From: Ananas comosus
Lineage: Eukaryota > Streptophyta > Magnoliopsida > Poales > Bromeliaceae
Assembly: GCF_001540865.1 (NCBI RefSeq)
Contig: NC_033629.1
Span: 10,227,873-10,291,872, forward strand
Length of the DNA stretch: 64,000 bases
Direction: 5' to 3'
The notes beneath the pieces are model-generated. The model saw only the letters and a program-made list of their open reading frames with translations, was not told the DNA's origin and did no database searches. Made by a program: the position numbers and the translations under genes. Of this stretch, positions 1 to 12,184 are shown piece after piece (position 1 is the stretch's first letter; each line of letters starts with the position of its first letter).

Positions 1-91
1 GATGGCCTAGTGGCTCGCTCCCCAATACTTGCCGGATTGTGGAAGACTCTCAATGGCCTCCCATACTCATCGGTGTGCATGCGATGAATAG

Positions 92-1102
92 TTGTGCTCC
101 CATACCCATCGTGATAAAGGAAAAGCGGCTGTTGACCTGATCGATCTGGAAGCAAATGCGGACATCAAGGAGCACAACGCTTCAGCGCTAGGTGGCTCCT
201 TTTTTCGCAGATCGGTGAATCGGCACGTTCCTCGAGCGGGGTGTCACCAAGGAGAGAGCTCCAGGTCTCACAGCGGAGGGATGAGGCCTAGACGCTCCGG
301 TACGGCTTCCCTAGCCTCGGCTCTTGTGGTGTGGGAGCTCGAGATGGCTTTCGTGACGAGGGGGTCTGAGACGGAAGGATGCCCGATGCAGACCCCGCTG
401 TTTCCTGTAGATAATAAGAGATGGGATCCAATCCTAGGATGTTCTTGGAGGCAGTTGGCCCGTTCTGATATATGGGCTCCCCATCTTGTAGGCTCAAAAC
501 TTGATCAGGACGTGGGTCAGCTTGTTGTGAAGGATATCTTGCCTCGGGTGGATGTGGACTTTCTGGTGGGCTCCTAAACAGAACCTAATGCATTGGGATT
601 ATTTCTTTCAGTATCTAGTTTCGGAAATTCAAGCTATCTGCTACATGATCCATACTTAGACTCAGTTGGACTAGTCGTTCTGACCGGGGGCGTACTTTAA
701 TCTAGTCGTGCCATTCGGTTCTCGGCTTGTTGGGGACTCGCAAGGCGGGCTACTAACGTGGCGCCGCCTCTCACTGAGCCGCGCTGTTGTTTGTTGGAGG
801 GTGCACTTGATTGCAATGACCACCACCAGGGTTTAGAATATAGTTTGGCACCCCCAACGGCAGCGACGGCCACAGTCGGTACGGTTTTGGGAGAAGTGGC
901 CGAACTTTCTCCTCCCACCAAGAAGAGCACTCGTAAGGTGAGGAATGAGCATATACTCATGATGGATAGGGCTATTTCGCGCAAAGTGCTGCTTAGAGAA
1001 GGGACGACTCGGGAACTGCTGGACATGAGTACCATGAGCGCACATGGGAAGAGTAAAGGTGCCCCATCTAACGGGTACAGTAAAACCAAGAAGAAAAGCT
1101 AA
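92..1102 (+). pseudogene. LINE ORF1 remnant (nucleic-acid-binding protein, C-terminal part)
   Basis: Two open stretches (92-577 and 758-1102) sit where LINE ORF1 should be. The second ends in a basic, lysine-rich tail (S-K-T-K-K-K-S at its C-terminus) preceded by an A-I-S-R-K...R-E-G segment. That resembles the C-terminal tails of plant L1 ORF1 products just before ORF2. I could not see the CCHC zinc knuckle that many plant ORF1 proteins carry. Reading frames are broken between the two parts. The 92-577 part could be unrelated DNA; the 758-1102 part is better supported because ORF2 follows directly. Confidence 0.5.
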
Positions 1103-1206
1103 AAGTGCGGGATTATTATGAGCGATGATGACCTCTGTAGTTTTATCGATTTCGTTACGGCCTCAGCTCAGGCCCTTGCTAGCTATAGAGTGTTTTTGAT
1201 GTTTTC

Positions 1207-4200
1207 TTGTGTTTCCATGTTTCAAATCTGTAGTTGGAATATCAGGGATCTAAACGACTTGGGTAAAAAGGGTGTAGTGAAGTTTGTCGTCTCTAAGTTT
1301 AGGATATGTGCTTTGTCTACAAGAAACTAAAGTGGACACTGTGTCTCGTTGTTTTCTACGATTGCTCGTGGGATCATACTTCGATAAATGTCAATTTATC
1401 AAATCAAAAAGTGCGACAGGAGGGACTATTACCTGTTGGAGCTCTCACGACTTCTCGTGTGGAGAAGTGATTGTTCGAAACTTTTTCCTTACTATCTGAC
1501 TGAAACACAATGCCAGTAACACTGTTTTTTACCTAACGAACGTGTATGGCCCCTCTACGTGGAATGGAAAGTCTGAATTTTTAACGAACTAGCTGAACTG
1601 AAAATAGCCTGTGGAGGACTGTGGGCCATGTGCGGTGATTTCAATCACCAGAAATCTTGACGAGAGGGGGGCTGGAAGTTGGTGCGAAGGGCTAATGGCT
1701 ATGTTTACTGATCTTTTAAACGAATTGGGACTAATTGACCTACCGCTGGGTAATCAGAAGTTCACGTGGTCCAACATGCAAAACTGCCCATCCTTGGCCA
1801 AGTTAGACCGGTTTCTCATTTCCACGGAGTGGGACCAAGCCTTTCCTTTGTCGAAAGCTTTAGCAGTCCCGAGAATTACGTCCGACCATTCTTCGATACT
1901 AGTTTTTATTATGGATATAAAACCTCGCCGTTTATTCAGATTCAAGGAGGTCTGGCTAGCTCGAGAAGATTTTTGCAACCTAGTGACTGTATGGTGGGAG
2001 GAAATGTCGTGTAAAAATTCTAGTGTCCTAACCTTAGTTGCTAAACTAAGACATTGTCGTAAAAGGATCAAGGAATGGTGTGCCATGAACTTTTATGCTA
2101 TCTCGAGGACGACAATGGAACTGTTTGAAGAGATACAGAAACTTGATGTGCTGGAGCAGCACCAAAATCTAACAGCTCAGCAGATTGACAGACGAAAACA
2201 ACTGAAGACTCAGTTGACAAAAGTGATCCTCAACGAGGAGATACTTTGGAAGACGCGAGCCAGACAACATTGGTTAAAAGAGGGAGACGGTACCATGAAA
2301 TTCTTTTATGCAATGGCAAATGGAAGAAGACGCAATAATGGCATTGGGGTTGTTGAAGATGAAGGCAAGACAATCTATAAAGAGGAAGATAAAAAGGATT
2401 ATTTTTACTTGAAATTCAAAGAGTTATTTGCTCCAAATGAGTCTGAAAGGCTGTTGACAGGGGATTGGAGTGGCCTTTTTACGGATAAACCGTTGCTAAA
2501 GCATAACCACCTCACTAGGCCTTTCTCTTTGGAAGAGGTTAGAAACGCTACCTTCCAGTTAGGTGGAGATCAAGTGCCAGGTCCTGACGGCTTTAACATG
2601 CAGTTCTTCTAAAGGTTTTGGGATGTAGTTAAGGCAGATCTCTTCTACACTTTTACAGATTTGTTCGCCGATTCTCTAAACTCTAGACCTTTGGATTACT
2701 CGTACATCTGCCTAATTCCGAAGAAAGATGGAGCCAAAACAACTAATGATTTTAGGCCTATTAGCCTCATTAATAGAGTCCAGAAGATTATTTCCAAGGT
2801 TCTTGCTAATAGACTCGAAGGGGCGCTAAAAGACGTCATCTCTCCATCTCAAACTGCTTTTCTAAAAGATAGATCGATATTGGACTCCTTTGTAACCGCT
2901 ATGAGATTGTTAACTAGTGTTCAAAAACGGAGTGGGAAAGTGATGGCATTAAAGTTGATTTTGAGAAAGCATACGACAGAGTGAGCTGGGGATTTCTTCA
3001 AAAAATCATGATGTGGCTTGGGGCAAATCAGCTATGGTGCGAGTGGATCGACCAATGTATTTTCAATGCCAAAATTGCCATTCTAGTTAACGGGGTCCCT
3101 TCCAAATGGATCAAAACCAAAAAGGCCTACGTTAGCGCGATCCTCTCGCTCCATGCCTTTTTATTCTGGTAGCGGAAGGTCTAGCGAGATTGATGGAAAA
3201 TGCAGTTAGCAATGCCTTGGTAAGAGGAGTTGGCCCAAACAGGGATTGTAAGGTTGCATTTATCCAGTATGCCGATGATGCAATCTTCTTTTGTTAGGCT
3301 AAGAGCAGACAAGTGAGGAACCTCTTTGTTATGTTGTATATTTTCGAGTGGGCCTCAAGTTTGAGCAGACAAGTCTGAGCTTTTCTATCTGGGTAGGATC
3401 GACCAACTTGGTGAACGGTTAGCAGATATTCTAGGTTGTAAATTGAGGTCTTTTCCGATACGCTACCTCGGGCTCCCCCTCTTGAATAGGCAACTAAGTA
3501 AACCGTATTGGTGGCCAATCATGGGTAAACTCGAGAAACAGATTGAAGGATGGCAAGCTAAACTTTTGTCTCTTGGTCGTAGGCTGATACTGGTAAACTC
3601 TGTCCTTATGAACCTACCTCTTTACTTCTCTGTATTCAAAGCACCCAAATGAGTTATAAAATGAATTGAAGCACTTGTGAGGGCTTTTTTCTGGAAAGAG
3701 AGGAGCGTTGTAGCTGGACATTGCTTGGTGAGCTGGAAAATGATATGTCGGAGCAAAAAAGAGGGGGGTCTAGGGGTCAAGGACTTAGAAGCAATGAATG
3801 TTGCTTTACTAGCAAAGTGGTAGTGGAGGTTTCTCTTAGATAAGCCCTCGCAATGGGGCGGTTTTATCAGAGGTGTTTACTATTCTAGAAGGAAACCCCT
3901 TAGGGAAGGAGTATCCTTTAGACCTTTCTCCCAGTAGTGGTGAAGTGTTCTATAGACCAGGGACATCTTCAGGTGTGGTATTTCTTATACGATAGAGGAC
4001 GGTAGCAGTGTCAGTTTTTGGATGGACAGATGGAGTGGCCAAATGTCCCTGCGGTCACTCTTTTCTAGAATTTTTAGTGAGGTAGCATCAAAAAATCATA
4101 TGGTCAGAGATTGTTTTGGAAGAAACGGCTGGAAGTGGCATAAGATTTTGCAGGGCTCTACTCTAGGATCCCAATTCGATAGTAAATCAATATTGGAGCT

Positions 4201-4800
4201 GAAGAAGCTACTAGCCAACATTACTTTGACGGACAACCGAGGCGAAGCCAGATGGAGATGGAATTTAATAGAAATGTTCACGGTTAAAGATGGAGATGGA
4301 ATTTAACAGAAATGTTCACGGTTAAATCACTTTATAACTTCTTGCAGAATGGCGGTGTCCATGCAAGGAGGTTTATTTAGTTGTGGAAGATCAAAACTCC
4401 CTTGAAAGTAAAAAATTTTCGGGTAGCTGGTACTAAAACATAGGGTACTAACAAGAGATAATCTGTTGAAAAGGGGATGGACATGAGAGATGAGTTGTGT
4501 GCTCTGTATGGAAGAACCTGAGACGGTTGACCATCTTTTCGCTAGTTGTTGTTTCTCAAGAGTGCTGATGGAGTGCTTTCTGTCAAGCAAGCGATTTCTA
4601 AGTACCTGCTCTTCAACCGGTGTGCTCTCGAACGCTAGCAACGTTAAGTAGGGCACTGTAGGGAGAAGGGAATTATCAACCATTGTTACAGTCTGGTGGG
4701 CTCTTTGGTTGGAGCGGAATAGAAGAATTTTTGATAACAGAAAAGTAATGTTGAGACAATTGTTGATGGATTTACGCTCTTGTAGGAATCTTTGGGAGTT
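1207..4800 (+). pseudogene. LINE ORF2 remnant: endonuclease, reverse transcriptase, zf-RVT
   Basis: Polyprotein relic. The apurinic-type endonuclease starts near 1230 (S-W-N-I-R), continues after a frameshift at L-C-L-Q-E-T-K (about 1311) and includes a C-G-D-F-N-H box and S-D-H-S (about 1880). The long open part 1611-2612 joins the endonuclease end to the RT N-terminus (P-G-P-D-G-F). A stop at 2610-2612 breaks it. RT continues with I-P-K-K-D, F-R-P-I-S-L, S-Q-T-A-F, D-F-E-K-A-Y-D and Y-A-D-D (3268). The zf-RVT module near 4496-4570 has C-x2-C and H-x3-A-x-C. At least four frame breaks or stops make it non-functional. Confidence 0.88.
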
Positions 4801-4922
4801 GCATTGCCTTTAGTTAGTTTTTTTTTTTTTTTTTTCCCTACGAACCCTTGTTGCTTAATTCACCTTCTTATTGAATGAAGCGGTAACATGCTACCTTTCT
4901 CTCCAAAAAAAAAAAAAAAAAA

Positions 4923-5371
4923 CCCCATGGGGCATCTTGTTGATGTAGGAACCTCCACCACCCCTTCATCTTTAGAGCCTCAATTTGCAATTTAAAATTT
5001 ATATGACTTGAAATCCTCCCATTTCTTTCGGCCGACACGTAACTCTCTAATTAACGAAGCAATGTCCACCGTTGATTGAATTTTGGCCTTTCCACAAGAA
5101 AACTCTTCTAATCTTTTTTGGCCCAATTTGGAATCATGAAGATTGAAAGAAACTAAGAGGAGATTGAGGAGAGGGATGAATTGCTAAGTGCTAATTGTCC
5201 ACATCTTTAGAGTAGCTTTCCTTGCCATTCGGCAAGGCGCTTTTCTGTTTTGTCAATAAGGGGAAGATAGTGTTGCTTGTTTACTACATAAAGGGAAAAG
5301 GGGAGGCCAAGTTAGGATATGAGGAACTTCTTCTGCAACCACAGATGCTTGCCAAAAGTTCACCCAGGTTA
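4923..5371. other. Intergenic, no gene seen
   Basis: Sequence between the two LINE relics. No splice-compatible coding stretch, RNA gene or clear repeat boundary was recognised. It may be the original host flank of LINE-1. Confidence 0.5.
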
Positions 5372-5850
5372 TTAATTCTTCCAATGGGTGGTATAAGAGG
5401 TTTTTAAGAAATTAATAGCTAAGCCCGAGCAATTACCAAATCCTAGTAGCAGCAGTTTGGTGTCATTGCAAGCTTCAGGAGTGCGTGGGAGGAAAAGGAG
5501 TGAGTTGTTGGCCAAGTGTAAGAGCAGTGTGTTATTTCCTGTCAGACCCACACTTGTGATTTGGCCCAAGTTTACAGCTTAGATTAATATCTTTTGGACC
5601 AGGTCCACAACAAGGATGAATTCGAAAGGTAATGGTTGGTTCCCTTCCCACAGTCCTCTCTTACCATAGAAGTATGTTGCCGGCACTCCATGTAGAAAGA
5701 TTGAAGTTAGCTCTGAATGTAGTAGTGCTGCAACCCAATTGATCCATTGTTGTCGAAAGCCGCGAGGTAATAGGAGATCTAGTAAGAATCTCCACGAGAC
5801 TATATCAAAAGCCTTTTCGAAGTCCAATTTAAGCAGTATAGCATCTTTTT
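5372..5850 (-). pseudogene. LINE reverse-transcriptase fragment
   Basis: On the minus strand the segment near 5827-5750 reads M-D-F-E-K-A-F-D-I-V-S-W-R-F-L, the conserved RT box also present in LINE-1 as D-F-E-K-A-Y-D. It continues through a V-P-A-T-Y-F-Y-G-K-R-G segment. A second piece (about 5569-5372) resembles the RT region around the active site (N-T-L-L-L-H-L) with the Y-A-D-D box decayed, followed by S-G-L-A-I-N-F-L-K-T-S. No poly-A tail or TSD was found. It is a short relic in opposite orientation to LINE-1 and from a divergent lineage. Confidence 0.75.
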
Positions 5851-5859
5851 TTTCTTGTC

Positions 5860-7080
5860 AAGCAATGATGTAGGAGCTTATGAGTTGACAGGAAATTGTC
5901 AATTATATATATATCTTCTTTACAAAAGCACTCCGTGATGGCAGTCGATTAATTGTCCCAAAAATGGTTGAATTTTTATAACCAATAATTTCGAAATAAT
6001 ATTTGAGAGAGCGAGCGTGTAGCCAATAATTTTATATTTTTTTCCAATAATGGGGACAAGGAGTTGTTGATGTTATCTTTTTAGTTAATAACTTACCCCA
6101 TTTCGTTGTAGTTTATAGTATAAAAAGACACATAGGATTCTTTCCCGCTTTTGTTATTTTTCTCCTGGTAGAAATAATTGATTGACGTATTTCTACTCGC
6201 AGGTACAGAAAGCAATTGTCCATATCTTTATAAGTGCATAATGTTCTCTAAGAAATGTATTCATGATTATTTCAAGCTGCTTGATGTTTTGATACTAATT
6301 CCTAATGAACAGGAAAAGGGGCTTCCAGCTTTATATTTACTGGAGCCATGAAAACCTGCCTTTGTGAAATAGATGGCTATTTAAACAAACTAAATGGTTG
6401 ATCTTGTTGAAGGGGCCCTTCATTAGCTTGTATGGGGTAGGTGCTTCTCATTGCTTGAATAGAAAAAGCATCAGCTCACTAGTATGTTATTGCCCATTTG
6501 GCTTTACTTCTATAGTTGATTCTTTACTCTAAAATGTGGCAGCTAAGCATTTGGCAAACAGTAGCTTTGGAGCTTCTGTTATGGCAAGAAGCTGAAACAA
6601 GCTTCTAGGCTCCAAAATTTTTTTGAAGCTTCTGCTTCCACTATAGCAACAAGCCAATGGGGAGATTTTTTTTAATTAAAAAGCCCTCGGTGCTTCCTCA
6701 AATAGCTCTAAAAAGAACTACAGAAGTTCTAGCTAGCTCAAAATGGGCCATAAGTGTAGTTTTCGTTAGGTAAAGACATACGGACCTTATCAGAATGTGG
6801 ACTTCAAAATATTTACTACCTAACTTTTTTTTTTTGTCAAGACTTGAAGATCACTTTTTGACAGAAGTTCTCTAACGTAATGGAATATAATGTTACTTGA
6901 GGAGTATTTTACAGGAGAACTTAACTTTATCTTTGGAAATAAAAAAAGAATGAAACATTAGGTCATAAAACAAAATCTTGTAAAGCCCAAATACCTATTT
7001 CAATATGACAATATTTTAGGTAGGTCTATGTTGATCTTTTGGTTATGCATTAGTTTATATGTTCAGTACTGATGATTTGA
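5860..7080. other. Upstream region of the DUF4050 gene; contains a small fold-back repeat
   Basis: No coding exon with a convincing start was found here, although the first exon of the gene starting at 7125 must lie somewhere upstream. Around 6540-6760 there are several inverted copies of a gaagctt/agcttct motif typical of small hAT-like MITEs. A similar run is seen in the last intron of VPS24 (19900-20390). Boundaries and TSD were not resolved. Confidence 0.4.
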
Positions 7081-7124
7081 GCTGTTCGCATTTGTAGCAC
7101 TTCTCATTTTTCATCTTCATGCAG

Positions 7125-8816
7125 AGCAGTAGCTGTGTTGGAGGCTTAGCTAAACACCGATCACTTTCTGATAAAAACCTAGGAGTAACTCAAAGGAGGA
7201 AATTTGGCCAAGCATCCAAAGGCAAGAGACGGCAATGGTTTTCGAGTCCGGAGGCAATGGAGAATAATAGCATCACCATTTCTCATTCATTTGAAGCACA
7301 CATCTCTTCCGGCCCCACTTGTGCTAATGAAAACATCAAGATTTCAGAGGAAAATGGGAACAGTTCTTTGTTTGTCAACCAAGGTCTGATCATTTGCCTT
7401 GTTGGGAAGTATTGTAGTTAAAGAGATGGTCAATTTCATAATTTAGTCCCTAAAGTTGGTTCGGGAATTCAATTACGTTCTTAGAGTAGCAAGTGGAATG
7501 ATCAAGTCCCTGAACAAGATTCATGTACTAAGTCATTGCGGTTGGAACATTGAGAATGAAATTGAAATCAAGATTAAGATGGCTTTGACCATACAACTAA
7601 TTAACTCTTAAATAACGATTCACCTAATGCTTGTAAATCCATTAGAGTAGTTAAAAAGAAAAAGCAATTGTTTCAGTATTTGTTTGGCTTTTTCAGATGG
7701 GATATATGGATTTACAAGCATTAGGTGAATCGTTATTTAAGANAGACTTTATCCTTTTTTCTTTTTTTTTTGCCTTTTGTCATTTAGTTGTCGCATGAGA
7801 AGATGATTTTTTTAATGTTTTTCTTTGTCAGTTACCTCAAAATTACTTGCAATGAATATTCACTTCTTGATTTTTGTAGCTGTTGTAGCTTGGAATGAGA
7901 TGAGGAAAGAGTGGATAGGAGATCAATCTAGAAAACCTCGCAGAGCTCCAAGAGAACCAATTATAAGGTGAGGCAGTTGCTCCCATTTGCTGAGGCAGTT
8001 GCTCGCTCCCATTTGCCATTTGAAGTTAGAGAATTAATCCACACTCTAACCCTTTCTACTGTCAATTACACCAATGAACATAAAACTTTTGGTAAAGAAA
8101 AAACCATACGAACCTTACCTGAACTGTATTTTTTTTCGAAGTGGGTACTTAAAAGATTTTTTTATTTTTTAACACCTAATCTTGCAATGTGTTTGGCTTA
8201 ACTATCTCTTAAACAGAACTTAGCAGTGTTTTATTAACTTTCTCTGAGAATATAAAAATATCATCGGGGAACATTTTTTTACTCAAACGGAATATGTTGA
8301 ACCATAATCCTAATAGAATTTGACGGTATTATTTTTGACGGAATATTATGTAACCTATAATACAGAATTTTCTGTTTCTTGACATAATATTTTGCAACTT
8401 TTTTTTTGACGCAAACTGTTAGGGTTTAGCAAAACTTGTGGAATTTTAGGAATCAAAAGTAACAAAAGGTTTCAAATTTTAGGTAATCATTTCTATGGTT
8501 CAGGTAAGAAGCATACATTTTCATCATTAACTTTTATTCCCTATCTCACACTTTGCTGCACAATCTACTCCAACTGATCATTTCTTTCAGCTGGTGTACA
8601 ACATATGATGATCTCCTATCAACCAGTCAGCGTTTTCCGCAACCAATTCCATTATCTGTAAGATATATAGCATAGATTTTGCTCAATTTTTTCCGTACTA
8701 CAACTGGTTCTATACATCTGCTTTTCTCGCAAAATTTTCATTCAACTTTTGAACTTCTACAGGAGATGGTAGATTTTTTGGTCGACATATGGCAAGAGGA
8801 AGGGCTTTACGATTAG
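7125..8816 (+). CDS. DUF4050 / Gag1-like clamp domain protein, 3' four exons (5' end missing)
   Basis: Four exons join in frame: 7125-7383, 7880-7967, 8591-8657 and 8763-8816 (stop TAG). They encode 155 residues of the C-terminal part. The last three exons give A-W-N-E-M-R-K-E-W-I-G, then W-C-T-T-Y-D-D-L-L, then F-P-Q-P-I-P-L-S-E-M-V-D and the C-terminus W-Q-E-E-G-L-Y-D. This is the conserved end of plant DUF4050 (PF13259, Gag1-like clamp) proteins, whose biochemical role in plants is not established. An S-rich, basic stretch of about 86 residues precedes the domain, as in homologues. The ATG at 7119 overlaps the acceptor AG at 7123-7124, so it is not a real start; at least one upstream exon was not found. 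Introns are 496, 623 and 105 bp, with GT-AG ends. The first intron holds a perfect 37-bp inverted repeat. Confidence 0.85.
7606..7742. repeat. Perfect 37-bp inverted repeat with 63-nt loop
   Basis: Arms at 7606-7642 and 7706-7742 are exact reverse complements and enclose 63 nt. It lies in the first visible intron of the DUF4050 gene. An ambiguous base N sits at 7743, right beside the right arm. Transcribed from the host promoter it would fold into a long hairpin. It could also be an assembly artefact. Confidence 0.9.
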
Positions 8817-10361
8817 AGCGAGCACCTTCTTAACTACAGTTGTAGCTTCGTGTACTGTTTTGAAATCGATTTCATGTTTATTTTTCATACGTGTAGCTTC
8901 AGAAGCTCTGATGTTGTCGAGAAAGTTTGCGTTCGTTTGCGTGGAAATAGTGTCTCGAAGCTTTTGATCCTTGTTCTTTGGAATATCATTACATGAATGA
9001 AAATACTCTGTTAGATACTATCATCGCAATTGCTGTTTATATGTGCCGTGTGATATTAAACTTCAGTTGAAGTCTATGTTTGACATTGCTTATGGGTTTT
9101 GTTTTCTCCTCCTTGTTCTACAGAGTGCAGGGCCTGCGCTTTGCTGTAGGCAATTTTGTTTTGTATAAATTGTTTAACATTAGAAGTTTTGGTATGACTT
9201 TATGGTGAAAAAAATTATCACTAATTGGTTTAGTTATTATAGGAGGCATAACGAAATTGTTATCTTAGTGTTTAGTGGCGAATTTTGCAGTATATGAACA
9301 CCATCTTACTTCAAGTTCCTCAATATATGGCAGATCTTGTTTGAGTAACTAGGGAAGTGTAAGTCTCTCAACATGCTGAACTCCTATTCACTTTGCCGTA
9401 CTTCGCAAATAATACTATATACTTGATCGTGAGATGATCGTATAATATTTTATAAAATGTCTTGTTTTCGCAGTTAGCATCTTTAAAATGTAGGTCAAGT
9501 TCGACCCTCGACTTCTGTATGACAGTACGAGAAGCATCTTGCTTTGTTGCAGTAGCAGCAGAGGACGGAGCACCTCGACATCGAGCTATTTCAACTATTG
9601 GTCCTTTTTGAAAAACTTACAAATGCATGTATGTAACAAGATGCCCCTTTGTATTTATAGCTAGCTCATGTTGGCTTAAATGTGCCAGCATCATGCTCTG
9701 TGGCAGGAGGCCATGTGGGTCGAGTCATGTTCGAAGTGGCGTGAGGCTGGTTGGACCGAGTCACAATCGAGACCCGTGGGCGTTGTATCCATACGCTTTA
9801 AGTGAATTGACTGCGTATTTTCAACAGTTCGAACTTTTGGGATTAATGGTTAGCGCCAACGAGCTGACAGAATAATAATCATCTATTTGGGTATACATGT
9901 CTATATAGTTATGTAGTTGATAGTTGATACAGAGTCCATATGCTGTGGTCTATGGTTTGCAGAAGATATTGGTCAACAATAGACTAATGAAAATATTCAA
10001 CATGGTCGAGCCACGACCCACGAGAACATCTTCGTGTTGGCCAAAAGTGGATGCCCAATAGGGCATTTATTAAAATGCAAACGAATTTTATTGGGTTGTT
10101 AATTTATTAAGAAAAAAAAAGGCTTATCTAAGGAATGCTTTGGGCATTCTTTGCTCGGATTCTCTCGACCTAATAATATAGAATAAGAGAAGAGAGATCT
10201 AAGCATAGAAAGATTAGCTAACAAATGCTTTTGTTATATAGGAATGAGTGCTTGAATGATTCCGCTTGGGTTTGAGAACGTCCCACAATGGATTCATAGA
10301 TTTAGCTTGACAGGCTCTAGCGCGAAAAATCTTTTTTCTATTTCCTTTGGTCTTTATTTTA
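8817..10361. other. 3' UTR of the DUF4050 gene, then intergenic DNA
   Basis: The first few hundred bases after the stop are T-rich and probably 3' UTR. I see no further gene. Around 9500-9880 the base composition rises and short open stretches appear, but no family was recognised. Confidence 0.4.
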
Positions 10362-11532
10362 GGATATGTTTGGTTCGCCGAAAGTGTAGTATCGAAAGTG
10401 ATACTTTTAAAAAGTGGCGTTTTATCGATTGTTTGGTTTACGAAAGTAAATATAAAAATCATTTTACGAAAGTGGGCTGATAAAGTAAGCTATAACTAAA
10501 TCTCACTTCTTTCACTTCGGCTCAAAAAATTTGGAAGTCATCGAAAGTGGAGAGGTTAGCTAAGAGATTATATTTGGTCTTAACTTTTATATTTAAATTT
10601 ATTTTTAAAGTTTAATTTCACTTTAAATTTGAATTAAAATTATGATCACATTTTGAATTTTATTTGTGAATTAAAATTCAACATAAAATTTTAAATTCAA
10701 ATTTATGACTTTATACTTAAATTTAAATTTTTAAATTTTATTTTTATTTAAAGTTGAATTCTAGAATTTTAATTTTAATTTTTAATTTTTAATTTTAATC
10801 AAATTATTTTTAGTTAAGAACTTTAATTTGAAATTTGAATTCAAATTGTTCCAAGTGTAAATTCAAATTATTGACTAAAATTTAAATTTTTAAGTTAAAA
10901 TTCAAATTCAAATTTAAATTTGTTATTTACATTTAACTTCAATAATAAGTTTCAGTCTGAATTTGAATTCAAATTATGAATTCAAATGTTCGATTCGAAT
11001 TGTGATTTAAACTCATATTTTAATTTTAATTTAAATATTAATTTAAATTGTGAATTCATATTTGAATTCAGAATTTAAGATCAAAGAGTGAATTAATATA
11101 TGATTCAAATTATAAATTCAAATTTGAATAAATGTTCTAATTTTTTGTGTTGAACTTTTATTTTAAAATTTAATTTCACTTATAAGTTATAACTTAAATT
11201 TTAAATTCAAATTGCAAATTAAATTTATATCTTAAATTTTAATTATAAATTCAACTTAGATTTAAGTTTAAATTTAAATTTTAAAATATAAGTTTGAATT
11301 CTAAATATTAATTTAAATTAAAATTTTTAATTTAAATTGCAAGTATAAGTCATTTGTTTATATTTTTATCTCTTTATATATAATTTAATAATCAAAAAAT
11401 ATAAAATTATAATTATAATTTTTTACTTTCTACCAACCAAACAATCGAACTGAAAAGTCACTTTTATAAAAGTTACTTTTATAAAAGTGACTTTTTTTCA
11501 CTTCGCTGACTTTAGAGTAACCAAACATGCCC
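10362..11532. mobile_element. Tourist-like (PIF/Harbinger-type) element with AT-rich core, 1171 bp
   Basis: The left end begins GGATATGTTTGGTT and the right end is the inverted GGGCATGTTTGGTT. Both are flanked by TTA (10359-10361 and 11533-11535), the 3-bp TSD typical of PIF/Harbinger. Inverted similarity extends roughly 100 bp inward, including a shared CGATTGTTTGGTT. The interior from about 10570 to 11340 consists almost wholly of variants of aaattcaaattt and its complement. There is no transposase, so it is non-autonomous. Confidence 0.82.
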
Positions 11533-11570
11533 TTATAGTGAGTGTTCCCTGAGTGGGTTCTTGATTTGGG

Positions 11571-11700
11571 CAATGATTTAAAAATCAGGTTGAGCTGTCG
11601 GTTTGACTAGTCCGACCATGATTTAGTTTATAAAACGGTTCAGTTCAACCCTTTGATTATAAGTCAAAAAATAGCTTTGAACTGTTCAAACCAGCAGCTA
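11571..11700 (+). repeat. Dispersed repeat, copy 1 (pair with 13770-13930)
   Basis: Shares atgatttaaaaatcag, followed by gtttataaaac and ggttcaaccctttt-type blocks, with 13770-13930 in the same orientation. The two copies flank the LINE-2 insertion. The element class was not recognised. Confidence 0.6.
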
Positions 11701-11848
11701 CGTTCCTTAAAAAGGAATATTTTTTGGATAAATCTCTGGGAGAAGACCACTTTTGGGTAAAAGTCGTGGTTGGAAATTACTAGAGAAGCTAATTGAGGGC
11801 GGAAATTCTCAAATATTAGTATTCCCAAATCTCTCAAAGAAGTTCGCA

Positions 11849-11895
11849 TGAAGTCGAGAGAGAGAGAGAGAGAAAGAAAGAAAGAGAGAGAGAGC
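11849..11895. repeat. (GA)n microsatellite
   Basis: Imperfect GAGA/GAAA simple repeat of about 45 bp. Confidence 0.9.
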
Positions 11896-12184
11896 TTGGT
11901 TGGAAGAAGAGAGGTGAATAAGCACAAGAGAGAGCTCAGGTAGTTTATCACCTAAGGTTGGCCTAATTATCACAATAAACTAACAATGTAGGCCCAATGT
12001 TGTTTATAAAATTGGAATTTATTATCATTATATCAGGGGTTTAGTAAATTGCTACAATAAAGGAAAAACATATTGGCATAATATAGTTTTAGTAGTAGTT
12101 GGCCTAATTGTTGGCTAAAATAATCACTAAACTAAATATTTATTATAGTGTCTCAATGCATTTTACCACACCAATATGCAAAAA

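Larger units (their letters stand above)
1..4922 (+). mobile_element. L1-type LINE retrotransposon, decayed (LINE-1)
   Basis: A non-LTR retrotransposon running left to right. In order it shows an ORF1-like C-terminal tail, an endonuclease start (W-N-I-R near 1237), a reverse transcriptase with Y-A-D-D at 3268-3279, and a cysteine-rich zf-RVT segment near 4496-4570. It ends in a poly-T tract (about 4818-4836), a short hairpin (4882-4895) and a poly-A tail ending at 4922. Several frameshifts and stops break ORF2, so it is not active. The 5' end is not defined and may lie left of the window; I found no TSD. The first 750 bases are assigned by position only. Confidence 0.88.

Noticed and set aside
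92..577. 161-residue open frame as a host gene
   Set aside because: It lies directly upstream of LINE ORF1/ORF2 relics, has no recognisable domain and no splice context; treated as LINE ORF1 debris.
7119..7421. ATG at 7119 as the start of the DUF4050 gene
   Set aside because: The ATG overlaps the splice acceptor AG, and the frame fits an exon entering at 7125.
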